64,000 nt of DNA from Morganella morganii H1r (GTDB lineage: Bacteria > Pseudomonadota > Gammaproteobacteria > Enterobacterales > Enterobacteriaceae), in contig NZ_AYMP01000006.1 of NCBI RefSeq assembly GCF_000633515.1, positions 186,001-250,000 of the forward strand. The letters are read 5' to 3'. This document shows positions 1 through 8,381 of this stretch, one piece after another. Position numbers and translations under genes: made by a program. Every line of letters starts with the position of its first letter. Position 1 is the first letter of the stretch. A model generated the notes under the pieces. It was not told where the DNA came from. It worked only from the letters and a program-made list of their open reading frames with translations, and did not search any database.

Positions 1-426
1 CTCTGTGCGCTGACGGTAAAAGAGGCGGAACACGGTGATGTGCTGCTCAAAGGGCATGCCTACATTGCGCCGGGTGATGCCCATATGCTGATCACGGATA
101 AAGGCCAGGGTTACCAGGTGGTGCTTCAGCAGACACCGCCGGTCAACCGTCACCGTCCGTCTGTGGATGTGCTGTTTGACTCCGTGGCTGAGTGTGCCGC
201 CCGCAAATGTATCGCGGTCCTGCTGACCGGTATGGGGATGGACGGTGCGCGCGGCATGCTGAATCTGCGGCAGAAAGGCGCGGTCACCTATGCCCAGGAT
301 GAGCGCAGTTGTGTGGTTTTCGGTATGCCGAGAGCGGCGATTGAACTGAATGCGGTCGATGAAATTCAGGATCTCGTCAAAATTGCCCCCAGTGTGCTGG
401 GCAGGCTTGCTGCCGTTTCCGCCTGA
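1..426 (+). CDS. cheB: CheB chemotaxis methylesterase, C-terminal part (5' end outside window)
   Basis: Open reading frame runs in from the left edge and gives the last 141 residues of CheB, the cytoplasmic protein-glutamate methylesterase/deamidase that removes methyl groups from chemoreceptors during adaptation. The visible part belongs to the C-terminal catalytic domain: [13 protein letters not shown] near the start and [13 protein letters not shown], which holds the Asp of the Ser-His-Asp triad. The receiver domain and catalytic Ser lie before the window. It is followed after 41 bases by cheY in the same direction, the usual enteric cheB-cheY-cheZ order. Confidence 0.95.
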   Translation, partial: LCALTVKEAEHGDVLLKGHAYIAPGDAHMLITDKGQGYQVVLQQTPPVNRHRPSVDVLFDSVAECAARKCIAVLLTGMGMDGARGMLNLRQKGAVTYAQDERSCVVFGMPRAAIELNAVDEIQDLVKIAPSVLGRLAAVSA

Positions 427-467
427 CGGAACCGGCAATTATTCATTGTATTGTTGCAGGAGTGGTT

Positions 468-860
468 ATGGCCGCTAAAGATTTGAATTTTCTGGTAGTT
501 GATGATTTTTCCACCATGCGCCGTATCGTGCGTAACCTCTTAAAAGAGTTGGGCTACAACAAAATTGAAGAGGCGGAAGACGGTGTGGATGCGCTGGAGA
601 AAATCCGTGCGGGTCAGATTGATTTCGTGGTGGCGGACTGGAACATGCCGAACATGGACGGGCTGGAGCTGCTGAAAACCATCCGTGCGGATGATGCGCT
701 CAAACACATCCCGGTCATGATGGTGACTGCCGAAGCGAAAAAAGAAAATATTATTGCCGCCGCTCAGGCCGGTGCCAGCGGTTATGTTGTCAAACCGTTC
801 ACCGCCGCGATCCTCGAGGAAAAACTGAATAAAGTCTTCGAAAAGATGGGTCTGAACTGA
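468..860 (+). CDS. cheY: CheY chemotaxis response regulator
   Basis: A 130-residue single-domain receiver almost identical to enteric CheY. Phosphorylated by CheA, it binds FliM at the flagellar switch and promotes clockwise rotation. All active-site residues are at the canonical positions: D12/D13, the phosphoacceptor D57 (in [10 protein letters not shown]), T87 and K109 (VVKPF), plus Y106. An in-frame GTG lies two codons upstream, but the ATG at 468 is preferred because GCAGGAG (456-462) is correctly spaced for it and homologues begin MA(D/A)K. Between cheB and cheZ in one operon. Confidence 0.98.
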   Translation: MAAKDLNFLVVDDFSTMRRIVRNLLKELGYNKIEEAEDGVDALEKIRAGQIDFVVADWNMPNMDGLELLKTIRADDALKHIPVMMVTAEAKKENIIAAAQAGASGYVVKPFTAAILEEKLNKVFEKMGLN

Positions 861-885
861 GGGGCTTCAGCAGAAGGAAAGCAGG

Positions 886-1524
886 ATGACGGAAAATAAA
901 TCAACGGACAGAAACAAAAACAGTGATGATGACTTAAAACAGATCATCACCCGGGTTGGTTTTTTAACGAGGATGTTAAGAGAAAGCATGCGTGAACTGG
1001 GATTAGAAAAGGGCGTGCAGCAGGCGGTCGCGACAATTCCGGACGGAAAAGACAGACTGCGTTACATCGCTCAGATGACCGCACAGGCGGCGGAAAAGAC
1101 GCTCAACGGTATCGATACTATCAAGCCGTTACAGGTAAAAATGCACGAGGACGCGCTGGATTTACAGGCGCGCTGGCAATCCTGTCCGTCAGCGGAGGTC
1201 GATCCGGCCCTGCAGGAATCCACCCTGGCCTTTATCCGCCGGGTGATTGACGGCAGTGCGGTGACCAAAAGTGAGCTGCTGGAAATTATGATGGCACAGG
1301 ATTTCCAGGATCTGACCGGTCAGGTTGTGAAAAAAATGATGGAAGTGGTGGAAGAAACAGAGAAACAGCTGCTGTTTCTGCTGATGGAAAACACCCCGGC
1401 AGAAATCCGTGCAAAACATCCGGCCGACAGTCTGAAAAACGGACCGCAGATTGATCCGAAAGGGACAAACGTGATGGCATCACAGTCACAGGTTGATGAC
1501 CTGCTCGACGAGCTCGGTTTCTGA
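886..1524 (+). CDS. cheZ: CheZ phosphatase of CheY-P
   Basis: A 212-residue CheZ that terminates the chemotaxis signal by dephosphorylating CheY-P. The catalytic stretch QDFQDLTGQ is present, with D142 and Q146 at the positions of the E. coli D143/Q147 pair. The protein ends in the amphipathic CheY-binding tail SQVDDLLDELGF. The central part is the long helical hairpin that dimerises as a four-helix bundle. It starts at an ATG with AAGGAAAGCAGG before it and lies 25 bases after cheY. Probably the last gene of the chemotaxis operon, because a convergent gene and a hairpin follow. Confidence 0.97.
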   Translation: MTENKSTDRNKNSDDDLKQIITRVGFLTRMLRESMRELGLEKGVQQAVATIPDGKDRLRYIAQMTAQAAEKTLNGIDTIKPLQVKMHEDALDLQARWQSCPSAEVDPALQESTLAFIRRVIDGSAVTKSELLEIMMAQDFQDLTGQVVKKMMEVVEETEKQLLFLLMENTPAEIRAKHPADSLKNGPQIDPKGTNVMASQSQVDDLLDELGF

Positions 1525-1526
1525 TA

Positions 1527-1556
1527 TAAAAAAACCGCAGCAGGGACGCCGCGGTT
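1527..1556 (-). terminator. Rho-independent terminator of the small lipoprotein gene
   Basis: On the minus strand, AACCGC ... GCGGTT (arms 1533-1538 and 1551-1556) is followed by a run of T. It lies just after the stop of the minus-strand lipoprotein gene and just after the cheZ stop on the other strand. The T run favours the minus-strand gene. Confidence 0.75.
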
Positions 1557-1584
1557 CAGATCTGTCAGTCCGTTACAACGGAAA

Positions 1585-1908
1585 TCAGAGACCCATTGCC
1601 TGCTTAACCTGAGCCATTGCTTCGCTGCCGGCTTTACATGCGGCATCCTGCTGGTCAGCAGGCATTGCTGCGATTTGTTTTTTCGCATCTTCATACTGCT
1701 TGATCATCGGTTCTAACTGCGCTTTAACCGATTCGTTATTACCGGCTTTTTCGGTTGCTTTCTTCATTAAATCATCGACTTCAGCAAAGTATTTGTTACA
1801 GGTTTCAGTTGCACCCGGAACAGATGATGCTGATTTTTCTTCGCCGGAACAGGCTGTCAGAGCCAGAGCCATTAAACCCAGAGAGCAGGCTAAAATAGTT
1901 TTTTTCAT
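1585..1908 (-). CDS. Small predicted lipoprotein (DUF5339-like)
   Basis: A 107-residue protein beginning MKKTILACSLGLMALAL with a clear lipobox LTAC (Cys20), so it is probably lipid-anchored. The mature part is short, helical and charged (EVDDLMKKATEKA; EDAKKQIAAMPADQQDAAC) with two cysteines (in ETCNKYF and DAACKAG) that could pair. The pattern resembles the uncharacterised DUF5339 family; function unknown. ATG at 1908 is chosen because the signal peptide starts there and AAGG sits upstream; the longer frame to 1950 has no sensible start. It sits alone and opposed between cheZ and flhB, inside the flagellar locus. Confidence 0.75.
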   Translation of the reverse strand: MKKTILACSLGLMALALTACSGEEKSASSVPGATETCNKYFAEVDDLMKKATEKAGNNESVKAQLEPMIKQYEDAKKQIAAMPADQQDAACKAGSEAMAQVKQAMGL

Positions 1909-2231
1909 CAGTGAGTACCTTGTGATTATCGTGGAATAAAACAGTGGCAAATTATAAAGTACCGGTAATACCTGCCTATCGGAATTGTTCCTAATTTAAC
2001 ACGCCGTGCGAAATACGGGCTTTCATCAGGTTCAGCGGCGTTATTTGACGATATTGCGTTGCGGACCACTGTCCGCAGGTGTCACTGAGTGATTTTCTGC
2101 TGATAAATCCGTCACTCCTGCTTTAATCAGGGAATTACACCGTTAAGACCGGTCATTTTCCACCATTGAATTTTCCGCACTCTGTCATGCTATAGCCATA
2201 AGCAAAATCCCGGCAGACGGCGGAGGCGTGT
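1909..2231. other. Intergenic region before flhB
   Basis: About 320 bases between the divergent lipoprotein gene and flhB. It should contain both promoters. I see no sigma-28 site, which fits flhBA being an early (FlhDC/sigma-70) operon. The only clear signal is the flhB ribosome-binding site CGGAGG at 2221-2226. No RNA gene or repeat recognised. Confidence 0.4.
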
Positions 2232-3383
2232 GTGTCTGATGAAAGTGATGTAGAAAAAACAGAAGAACCCACCCCCCATAAAAAACAGAAAGCCAAAGAA
2301 GACGGACAGATTGTCCGCTCCAAAGAACTCAGTTCACTGATGATGATGCTGGCGGGTGTCAGTCTGCTGTGGTTAAGCGGCGGTCATCTGGCGGAACAGC
2401 TGCGCGGTATTTTTCGTCAGGGATTTATCTTCGATAACTTTTATCTGCAGAACCCGGGGCTGATGCTGAGTTTTCTCGGCAAAGTGCTTGGTGAATCTTT
2501 GTTTGCCCTGCTGCCGGTTGTCGGCGGACTGGCACTGGTGGGTATTTCCGCCTCGGCGCTGGTCGGCGGGCTGGCGTTTAACACCAAATCCATCAGGTTT
2601 GACCTGACAAAACTGAGCCCGCTGAAGGGCTTTAAACGTATTTTTTCCATGAATGTGCTGGCCGAACTCTTCAAGGCGATTCTTAAATCACTGCTGATTG
2701 GTCTGGGCGCATGGATTTTTTTATGGCAGGCGTGGCCGTCATTGCTGCATCTGGCGATGGAATCGCCGGCAACAGCAATGACGAACGCCATGCAGAAAGT
2801 AATTTTTGCCGGTTATCTGATCATCTTTATGCTGATCCCGATGGTGGCGTTTGATGTGTTCTGGCAGCTCCGTTCGCACCTGAAAAAGCTGCGGATGAGC
2901 CGCCAGGAAATCAAGGATGAATTTAAACAGCAGGAGGGTGACCCGCAGATAAAAGCCAAAATCCGTCAGCAGCAGCGCGCCATGGCGCGTAACCGCATGA
3001 TGGCGGATGTGCCGCAGGCGGATGTGATTGTGACCAACCCGACTCACTACGCCGTTGCCCTGAAGTATGACGAGAAAAAAATGACCGCGCCGAGAGTGCT
3101 GGCCAAAGGTGCCGGGGTGCTGGCTCAGCGGATCAAAGAGATAGGTGCGGAAAACCGTATTCTGCTGCTGGAGGCTCCGCCGCTGGCACGGGCACTTTAC
3201 CGCCATGCCGAAGTGGGGCAGTCAATTCCGGCTGCACTCTATGCTGCCGTGGCGGAAGTGCTGGCATGGGTGTTTCAGCTGCGCCGCTGGCGGCGTGAAG
3301 GCGGCCTGAAACCGAAAAAACCGAAGAATTTACCGGTGCCGAAGGCACTTGATTTTGTTGGAGAAAATACCCGAAATGGCTAA
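2232..3383 (+). CDS. flhB: FlhB flagellar export switch protein
   Basis: A 383-residue inner-membrane protein of the flagellar type III export gate that switches substrate specificity from rod/hook to filament proteins. The N-terminus (SDESDVEKTEEPTPHKK) and four membrane segments between about residues 30 and 210 are typical. The cytoplasmic domain carries the self-cleaving motif N269-P270-T271-H272. It starts with GTG, supported by CGGAGG 5 bases upstream and by the conserved MSDES start of homologues. Overlaps flhA by 8 bases, so the two are translationally coupled. Confidence 0.97.
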   Translation: MSDESDVEKTEEPTPHKKQKAKEDGQIVRSKELSSLMMMLAGVSLLWLSGGHLAEQLRGIFRQGFIFDNFYLQNPGLMLSFLGKVLGESLFALLPVVGGLALVGISASALVGGLAFNTKSIRFDLTKLSPLKGFKRIFSMNVLAELFKAILKSLLIGLGAWIFLWQAWPSLLHLAMESPATAMTNAMQKVIFAGYLIIFMLIPMVAFDVFWQLRSHLKKLRMSRQEIKDEFKQQEGDPQIKAKIRQQQRAMARNRMMADVPQADVIVTNPTHYAVALKYDEKKMTAPRVLAKGAGVLAQRIKEIGAENRILLLEAPPLARALYRHAEVGQSIPAALYAAVAEVLAWVFQLRRWRREGGLKPKKPKNLPVPKALDFVGENTRNG

Positions 3384-5472
3384 TCTGGCTGCACTTCTGA
3401 GATTACCGAAAACGATGCAGGGAGCACAATGGCAGTTACTTGCCGGGCCGGTCCTCATCCTGATGATCCTGTCAATGATGGTACTGCCGCTGCCGGCGTT
3501 TGTGCTGGATTTGCTGTTTACCTTTAATATTGCGCTGTCCATTATGGTGCTGCTGGTGGCAATGTTCACCCGGCGTACCCTCGATTTTGCCGCATTCCCG
3601 ACTATCCTGCTGTTCTCCACCTTACTGCGCCTGTCACTGAACGTGGCGTCCACCCGTATCATCCTGATGGACGGTCACACCGGTCCCGCCGCAGCGGGCC
3701 GGGTGGTGGAGGCATTCGGGCACTTTCTGGTCGGCGGTAACTTTGCCATCGGGATTGTGGTCTTTATCATCCTGGTATTAATCAACTTTATGGTTATCAC
3801 CAAAGGTGCGGGACGTATCGCTGAAGTTGGTGCGCGCTTTGTGCTTGACGGTATGCCGGGTAAACAGATGGCGATTGATGCGGATTTAAACGCCGGGATC
3901 ATCAATGATGAAGAAGCCAAACGCCGCCGGGCGGAAGTGACTCAGGAATCCGATTTCTACGGCTCAATGGACGGGGCCAGTAAGTTTGTCCGCGGTGATG
4001 CTATCGCCGGGATTATGATCATGGTGATTAACGTGATCGGCGGCCTGATTGTCGGTGTGGTTCAGCACCATATGCCGCTGGGCGATGCGGCCAGCACGTA
4101 TACCCTGCTGACCATTGGTGATGGTCTGGTGGCGCAGATCCCGGCACTGATTATCTCAACCGCAGCCGGTGTGATTGTCACCCGCGTGGCAACCGATGAA
4201 GATGCCGGGGAGCAGATGGTCACCCAGCTGTTCAATAACCCGCGCGTGATGTGGCTGAGTGCCGGGGTTCTCGGTCTGCTGGGGCTTATCCCGGGCATGC
4301 CGAACTTTGTGTTCCTGTTATTCACGGTGGCGCTGGCCTCACTCGGCTGGTATCTGGTGAAAAAAAGCAAGGAGCCGGTCAAAGAAACCGACACGAATAT
4401 CCAGGCGCAGCAGTTCCGTGAGGCCAATAAAGTCACGGAAGCGACCTGGGATGATGTGGTGGCGGAAGACCTGCTGGCGATGGAAGTCGGTTACCGGCTG
4501 ATCCCGCTGGTGGATAACGACCAGCAGGGCGAATTGCTCGGGCGTATCCGCGGACTGCGCAAAAAATTTGCCGGGGAAGTCGGCTATCTGCCGCCGGTGG
4601 TGCATATCTGCGACAACCTTGAGCTGGCACCGACCGCCTACCGTATCCTGATCAAAGGGGCGGAAGTCGGACGCGGCGAGGCTCAGCCCGGCCGCTGGCT
4701 GGCGATCGACCCGGGCAATGCGGCGGGCTCTCTGGAAGGGGATGCCACACAGGAACCGGCATTTGGTTTACCGGCGGTATGGATTGATGATGACCTGCGT
4801 GAACAGGCTCAGATCCAGGGTTACACGGTGGTCTCAGCCAGTACCGCGGTGGCGACTCACTTTAATCAGATCCTGCTGGAATATGCCAGTGATCTGTTTG
4901 GTCGTCAGGAAGCGCAGATGCTGTATGACCGCGTGAAAAAAGAGATGCCGAAGCTGGCGGATGACCTGATCCCGGATACGTTATCACTGACTGTTTTCCA
5001 CCGCGTACTGCAAAACCTGCTGACTGAAAATGTCATGATCCGCGATATCCGGACTATTATTGAAACCCTGGCAGAGCAGGTTGGTGAAAATGGTGAGCAG
5101 AAAGATACCGATGTTCTGACCTCGCAGGTGCGGATAGCACTGGGCCGCGCCATCACCCAGCAGTGGTTTGGTTCGTCCGGTGAAATTCAGGTTATCGGGC
5201 TTGATGCGGGTCTGGAACAGATTCTGTTACAGGCCGCGAAAAGCGGCGGTGGTCTGGAGCCGAACCTGGCGCAGAATATCGAAATACAGGCGATGAATGC
5301 GGTACAGCACCAGGAGGCCATGGGAGCACCAACGGTATTGCTGGTCAATCATTCACTGCGTCTGATTTTGTCCCGCTTCCTGCGCCGCAGTCTGCCGCAG
5401 CTGGCGGTGATGTCCAACCTTGAACTGAATGATCGCCGCCAGATACGGATGACTTCCATGATTGGCGGCTGA
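3376..5472 (+). CDS. flhA: FlhA flagellar export gate protein
   Basis: A 698-residue FHIPEP-family protein. The N-terminal half has about eight membrane helices, the loop signature EVGARFVLDGMPGKQMAID follows helix four, and the C-terminal half is the cytoplasmic domain that docks chaperone-substrate complexes at the nonamer ring. ATG 3376 (MANLAALLRLP) matches the homologue start; an upstream in-frame TTG at 3349 lies inside flhB and is not needed. The ATG overlaps the flhB stop. In E. coli flhE follows; here a terminator follows at once and no flhE is present. Confidence 0.97.
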   Translation: MANLAALLRLPKTMQGAQWQLLAGPVLILMILSMMVLPLPAFVLDLLFTFNIALSIMVLLVAMFTRRTLDFAAFPTILLFSTLLRLSLNVASTRIILMDGHTGPAAAGRVVEAFGHFLVGGNFAIGIVVFIILVLINFMVITKGAGRIAEVGARFVLDGMPGKQMAIDADLNAGIINDEEAKRRRAEVTQESDFYGSMDGASKFVRGDAIAGIMIMVINVIGGLIVGVVQHHMPLGDAASTYTLLTIGDGLVAQIPALIISTAAGVIVTRVATDEDAGEQMVTQLFNNPRVMWLSAGVLGLLGLIPGMPNFVFLLFTVALASLGWYLVKKSKEPVKETDTNIQAQQFREANKVTEATWDDVVAEDLLAMEVGYRLIPLVDNDQQGELLGRIRGLRKKFAGEVGYLPPVVHICDNLELAPTAYRILIKGAEVGRGEAQPGRWLAIDPGNAAGSLEGDATQEPAFGLPAVWIDDDLREQAQIQGYTVVSASTAVATHFNQILLEYASDLFGRQEAQMLYDRVKKEMPKLADDLIPDTLSLTVFHRVLQNLLTENVMIRDIRTIIETLAEQVGENGEQKDTDVLTSQVRIALGRAITQQWFGSSGEIQVIGLDAGLEQILLQAAKSGGGLEPNLAQNIEIQAMNAVQHQEAMGAPTVLLVNHSLRLILSRFLRRSLPQLAVMSNLELNDRRQIRMTSMIGG

Positions 5473-5497
5473 GGCCGGACAAGATAACCATGAAAAG

Positions 5498-5527
5498 AGG
5501 AACCCGCTCAGGCCGGTTCCTTTTTTT
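5498..5527 (+). terminator. Terminator of the flhBA operon
   Basis: Perfect 7-bp stem AGGAACC/GGTTCCT (5498-5504 with 5515-5521) followed by seven T. It starts 26 bases after the flhA stop and closes the operon. Confidence 0.9.
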
Positions 5528-5828
5528 ATGTTCAGTGATCTGTTTTTGTCCCCGGGTGTGAATCTCAGGTAAAAGACCGTTACGCCCCGTGATATCCGCT
5601 GTCTCTGTCAATGGGCTGAGCGGCACATTATCAGTAAAATCTTACCGCGTTGTGCCCCGGAGATTGGTGTTTCCCCCGGATAGCGCGGCGTTACCGGAAA
5701 ATAAAGACATGATGTGAACAAATTCCGGTCTGAGTGATGTCAGCAGGATACCGTGCAGTAACGCAGGATGATAAAACAGGAGAATGTTATGCAGAGGAGA
5801 TTAACTGCCGGAGGAGGGCAGTTAATGA
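5528..5828. other. Intergenic region between flhA and flgN
   Basis: About 300 bases between two convergent operons. No flhE-like frame exists on either strand. Only structure seen is the inverted repeat at 5800-5826. Otherwise I see nothing in it. Confidence 0.4.
5800..5826. terminator. Inverted repeat after flgN (possible terminator)
   Basis: Perfect 10-bp arms ATTAACTGCC and GGCAGTTAAT with a 7-base loop, ending 2 bases from the flgN stop. There is no long T run after it on the minus strand, so it may be a factor-assisted terminator or a 3'-end stabiliser. Confidence 0.45.
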
Positions 5829-6269
5829 TCAGACGGAGATTTTTTTACCGAGTACCGGTGTGCGGGATTCCTGACCATCAGCGCCGTAAGTCGCCTGGTT
5901 ATTATGTTTTTTCATAAAATCCAGCTGTTCCTGATTAAACTGCATATGCAGCTTCAGCATCTGATGATTGCGGTAATTCATCTCTTTCAGCGTGAGGATA
6001 AGGTCTTTAATCGCAGTCCAGACAGTGTGCATGGTTTCATTATTGTCATAGGGCGCACACAGACCGCTTTCCTGCTCAAGTGCCAGACGGCGGGTTTCAT
6101 TATGGCCGATAGCGGCAACCAGAAACCGTTTTTGTTCCGTGGCTTCCTGAAACGGAGACTGCGGAACACGCGGGTAGCCGAGTAACAACTCTTCATTTTT
6201 CATCACCTGATGCAGTGACTGCAAATGAGAGAGTTGTTGATCCAGCAGCGGCAGAAGTTGATCAGTCAT
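5829..6269 (-). CDS. flgN: FlgN export chaperone for FlgK and FlgL
   Basis: A 146-residue helical cytoplasmic chaperone that guards the hook-filament junction proteins FlgK/FlgL before export. Recognised from position next to flgM and from the conserved tail (ATYGADGQ ... GKKIS), matching the enteric FlgN end (LYGANGQ ... GKKISI). The middle is poorly conserved, as usual for this family. It overlaps flgM by 8 bases, so translation is probably coupled. Transcription from the sigma-28 promoter before flgM and from the early flgA promoter is likely. Confidence 0.9.
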   Translation of the reverse strand: MTDQLLPLLDQQLSHLQSLHQVMKNEELLLGYPRVPQSPFQEATEQKRFLVAAIGHNETRRLALEQESGLCAPYDNNETMHTVWTAIKDLILTLKEMNYRNHQMLKLHMQFNQEQLDFMKKHNNQATYGADGQESRTPVLGKKISV

Positions 6270-6582
6270 TTTTATCGGCGCTGTTCATGGATAACATACA
6301 TTCATGTGCATCACGCAGCAGGCCGTCAGCGACTTTACCGGCATCCATCCGTAATGTGCCGTCTTTCAGTGCCTGTTTGATTTCTGCCACTCTTGCGGCA
6401 TTCATGTCGTTTTTACCCGGTGCAAGCAGCTGCTTCTGAAGCTCGCTCGGCGAAAATGCGCTTTCGCGGACAGTCTCTTCGGCCTGAATTTTTTTATCGC
6501 GCACCGGCGCGGTCAGCTCTTTCGGGTCGCGGTTAGTTACTTTGGTCAGCGCTGAAATCGCGGATGTTTGCTCAATTGCCAT
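6262..6582 (-). CDS. flgM: FlgM anti-sigma-28 factor
   Basis: A 106-residue anti-sigma factor that binds FliA until the hook is finished and FlgM is secreted. The N-terminal half is low-complexity and probably unfolded; the C-terminal part (APGKNDMNAARVAEIKQALKDGTL ... KVADGLL) is the FliA-binding region. ATG 6582 (MAIEQTS) is preferred over the frame opening at 6639, because AAGGAAAACAGAT precedes it and the longer form would include the promoter's transcribed leader. A perfect sigma-28 promoter lies upstream, making the gene part of its own feedback loop. Confidence 0.93.
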   Translation of the reverse strand: MAIEQTSAISALTKVTNRDPKELTAPVRDKKIQAEETVRESAFSPSELQKQLLAPGKNDMNAARVAEIKQALKDGTLRMDAGKVADGLLRDAHECMLSMNSADKND

Positions 6583-6642
6583 ATCTGTTTTCCTTTTCCC
6601 GATCTGTATGAGATGGAGGGGTGCCTCCCTTATGCTCATTGT

Positions 6643-6669
6643 TTATCGGCAATCTTATCTGAAACTTTA
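6643..6669 (-). promoter_or_regulatory. Sigma-28 promoter of flgMN (perfect consensus)
   Basis: On the minus strand TAAAGTTT (6662-6669), 11 bases, then GCCGATAA (6643-6650): an exact match to the enteric FliA consensus TAAAGTTT-N11-GCCGATAA. It lies 60 bases before the flgM ATG. Confidence 0.93.
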
Positions 6670-6696
6670 TAACTAAATTTATCACTCAGCATATTA

Positions 6697-7353
6697 CTAC
6701 AGTGACACTTTCACACTGCCGTTTTCAAGGGCTTCACCGCTGACCACCTGACCATTTACCAGCCGGACCCGGATAGTGGTTCCGGCGGCGGCATTATTAA
6801 TGGCACGGCCTTCATATTTTACCGAGAAATTATCACCGCCCGCCATAACAAACACACTTTGTCCGGCTTTTATAGCCCAGGCTTTGCGGGTCATGGCGGC
6901 GGCATAGGTTTGTCCGGCCTCAATATTGCGCAGGGCAATGGCACCACGGAGTGCCATTTTATCGGTAACTGTGCCCGCAGGCAATTTGTGGAGTAAACCG
7001 CGCTTTGTGCCGATATCCACAAACTGAATCGTCTCACCGCGCTGAATCCGGCGGGTTGCCACGTAATACTGACAGGTAACATTCACGGTCAGTTGCATAA
7101 ATGTGCGCTTTTTACCGCATAACACCGGCAGCGAAACATTGCCGGTGTTGCGTCCGCCCGCCGGCAGTTGCAGAACCGGGTCTGTACAGGCGGGCCAGCG
7201 GTCGATCGGGGTTTTTATCTCAACAGACACCTGCATGGGATCCGGATGCAGCTGGCGGAAGTAACGGTTGATATCTTCCGGTAATCCGGCCTGTGCTGAG
7301 GCGGAAAACACCAGTAACACGCTGATAAATAAGGTGCGGTAACGGGATGTCAT
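6697..7353 (-). CDS. flgA: FlgA periplasmic P-ring chaperone
   Basis: A 218-residue periplasmic protein that helps FlgI assemble into the P ring. A signal peptide (TLFISVLLVFSASAQA) is followed by the SAF-type domain characteristic of FlgA, with the C-terminal part AGQSVFVMAGGDNFSVKYEGRAIN. ATG 7353 is chosen because AAGGAG is 6 bases upstream; an in-frame GTG at 7368 has no such site. Divergent from flgB, so 7354-7543 holds two early promoters; no sigma-28 site seen there. Confidence 0.92.
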   Translation of the reverse strand: MTSRYRTLFISVLLVFSASAQAGLPEDINRYFRQLHPDPMQVSVEIKTPIDRWPACTDPVLQLPAGGRNTGNVSLPVLCGKKRTFMQLTVNVTCQYYVATRRIQRGETIQFVDIGTKRGLLHKLPAGTVTDKMALRGAIALRNIEAGQTYAAAMTRKAWAIKAGQSVFVMAGGDNFSVKYEGRAINNAAAGTTIRVRLVNGQVVSGEALENGSVKVSL

Positions 7354-7543
7354 ACTTTTCTCCTTCACAGGCGGTTTATTTCTGATGGCCGCAGTTTACG
7401 CAATTTCTGCGTTGTTGAATCCGGTAAATAGGTCGGTTATTTCGCGTTTATCCCGCCATTAGATTTTCACGGGGCGGATAATATACCGTTCACTAAAACA
7501 GGCGTAACACACCACAGGCGTAACACATCAACAGAGGGCAGAC

Positions 7544-7960
7544 ATGCTTGATAAGTTAAATGCCACGTTTGCATTTCAGCAGCAGGCGCTTTCGCTGCGG
7601 GAAACGCGTCAGACAATCCTGGCATCCAATATTGCCAATGCCGATACCCCCGGGTATCAGGCGCGGGATATCGATTTCAGCCGTCAGCTGAAACAGGCGA
7701 TGAATAACGGCACGGTGAAAAACGGCGGCCTGGCAATGGCGGTGACCGCGAAAGGTCATATCAGCGGACACGCTGCCGCAACACCGTCAGCGGTTGATCT
7801 CAAATACCGGGTTCCGTATCAGACATCGATGGACGGTAATACCGTGGATATGGATGTTGAACGCAGTCAGTTTGCTGATAACACCCTGAAATATCAGGCT
7901 GACCTGACCTTTATTAACAGCCGCGTGAAAAGCATGCTGGCTGTCTTACAGCAAGGGTAA
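7544..7960 (+). CDS. flgB: FlgB proximal rod protein
   Basis: A 138-residue rod protein, first gene of the flgBCDEFGHIJ series. It carries the rod/hook family N-terminal motif [18 protein letters not shown] and a helical C-terminus ([18 protein letters not shown]) that packs in the axial structure core. Exported through the flagellar gate, without a signal peptide. Five bases separate it from flgC. Early (FlhDC-dependent) expression is expected from its place; I did not identify the promoter itself. Confidence 0.96.
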   Translation: MLDKLNATFAFQQQALSLRETRQTILASNIANADTPGYQARDIDFSRQLKQAMNNGTVKNGGLAMAVTAKGHISGHAAATPSAVDLKYRVPYQTSMDGNTVDMDVERSQFADNTLKYQADLTFINSRVKSMLAVLQQG

Positions 7961-7965
7961 TCACC

Positions 7966-8370
7966 ATGGCATTACTGAGTATTTTTGATATTTCCGCCTC
8001 CGCACTGACCGCGCAGTCCCAGCGGCTGAACGTCAGCGCCAGTAATATGGCGAACGCCGAAAGTGTCGCGGGGCCGGACGGCGAACCGTACCGTGCGAAG
8101 CAGGTGGTATTTCAGACCGCACCGCAGGGGCGTTATGACATCGGCGGCGTGAAAGTCAGCCAGTTGATCGAAGATCCGGCACCGCCGCGTCTTGAGTACA
8201 AACCCGGACATCCGCTGGCCGATGAAAAGGGCTATGTGCGCATGCCGAATGTGGACACCGTGGGTGAAATGATCAACACCATTTCCGCCTCCCGCAGTTA
8301 CCAGGCAAACCTGGAAGTGATGAATACCGCCAAGGTGCTGCTGCAGAAAACCTTAACCCTCGGACAGTAA
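7966..8370 (+). CDS. flgC: FlgC proximal rod protein
   Basis: A 134-residue rod component. The N-terminal [22 protein letters not shown] is the FlgC form of the rod motif, and the C-terminus [25 protein letters not shown] is the typical coiled-coil heptad region shared by axial proteins. ATG preceded by AAGGGTAATCACC. Lies 5 bases after flgB and 11 bases before flgD. Confidence 0.96.
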   Translation: MALLSIFDISASALTAQSQRLNVSASNMANAESVAGPDGEPYRAKQVVFQTAPQGRYDIGGVKVSQLIEDPAPPRLEYKPGHPLADEKGYVRMPNVDTVGEMINTISASRSYQANLEVMNTAKVLLQKTLTLGQ

Positions 8371-8381
8371 CGGAGTCAGTC

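Noticed and set aside
3349-3375. Upstream TTG start for flhA giving nine more residues
   Set aside because: The extra residues lie inside flhB and do not match homologues; ATG 3376 in the ATGGCTAA overlap is more plausible.
5791-5919. 42-codon plus-strand frame with AGGAGA upstream, antisense to the flgN 3' end
   Set aside because: It overlaps flgN and a likely terminator, and its translation is basic and low in information, with no family resemblance.
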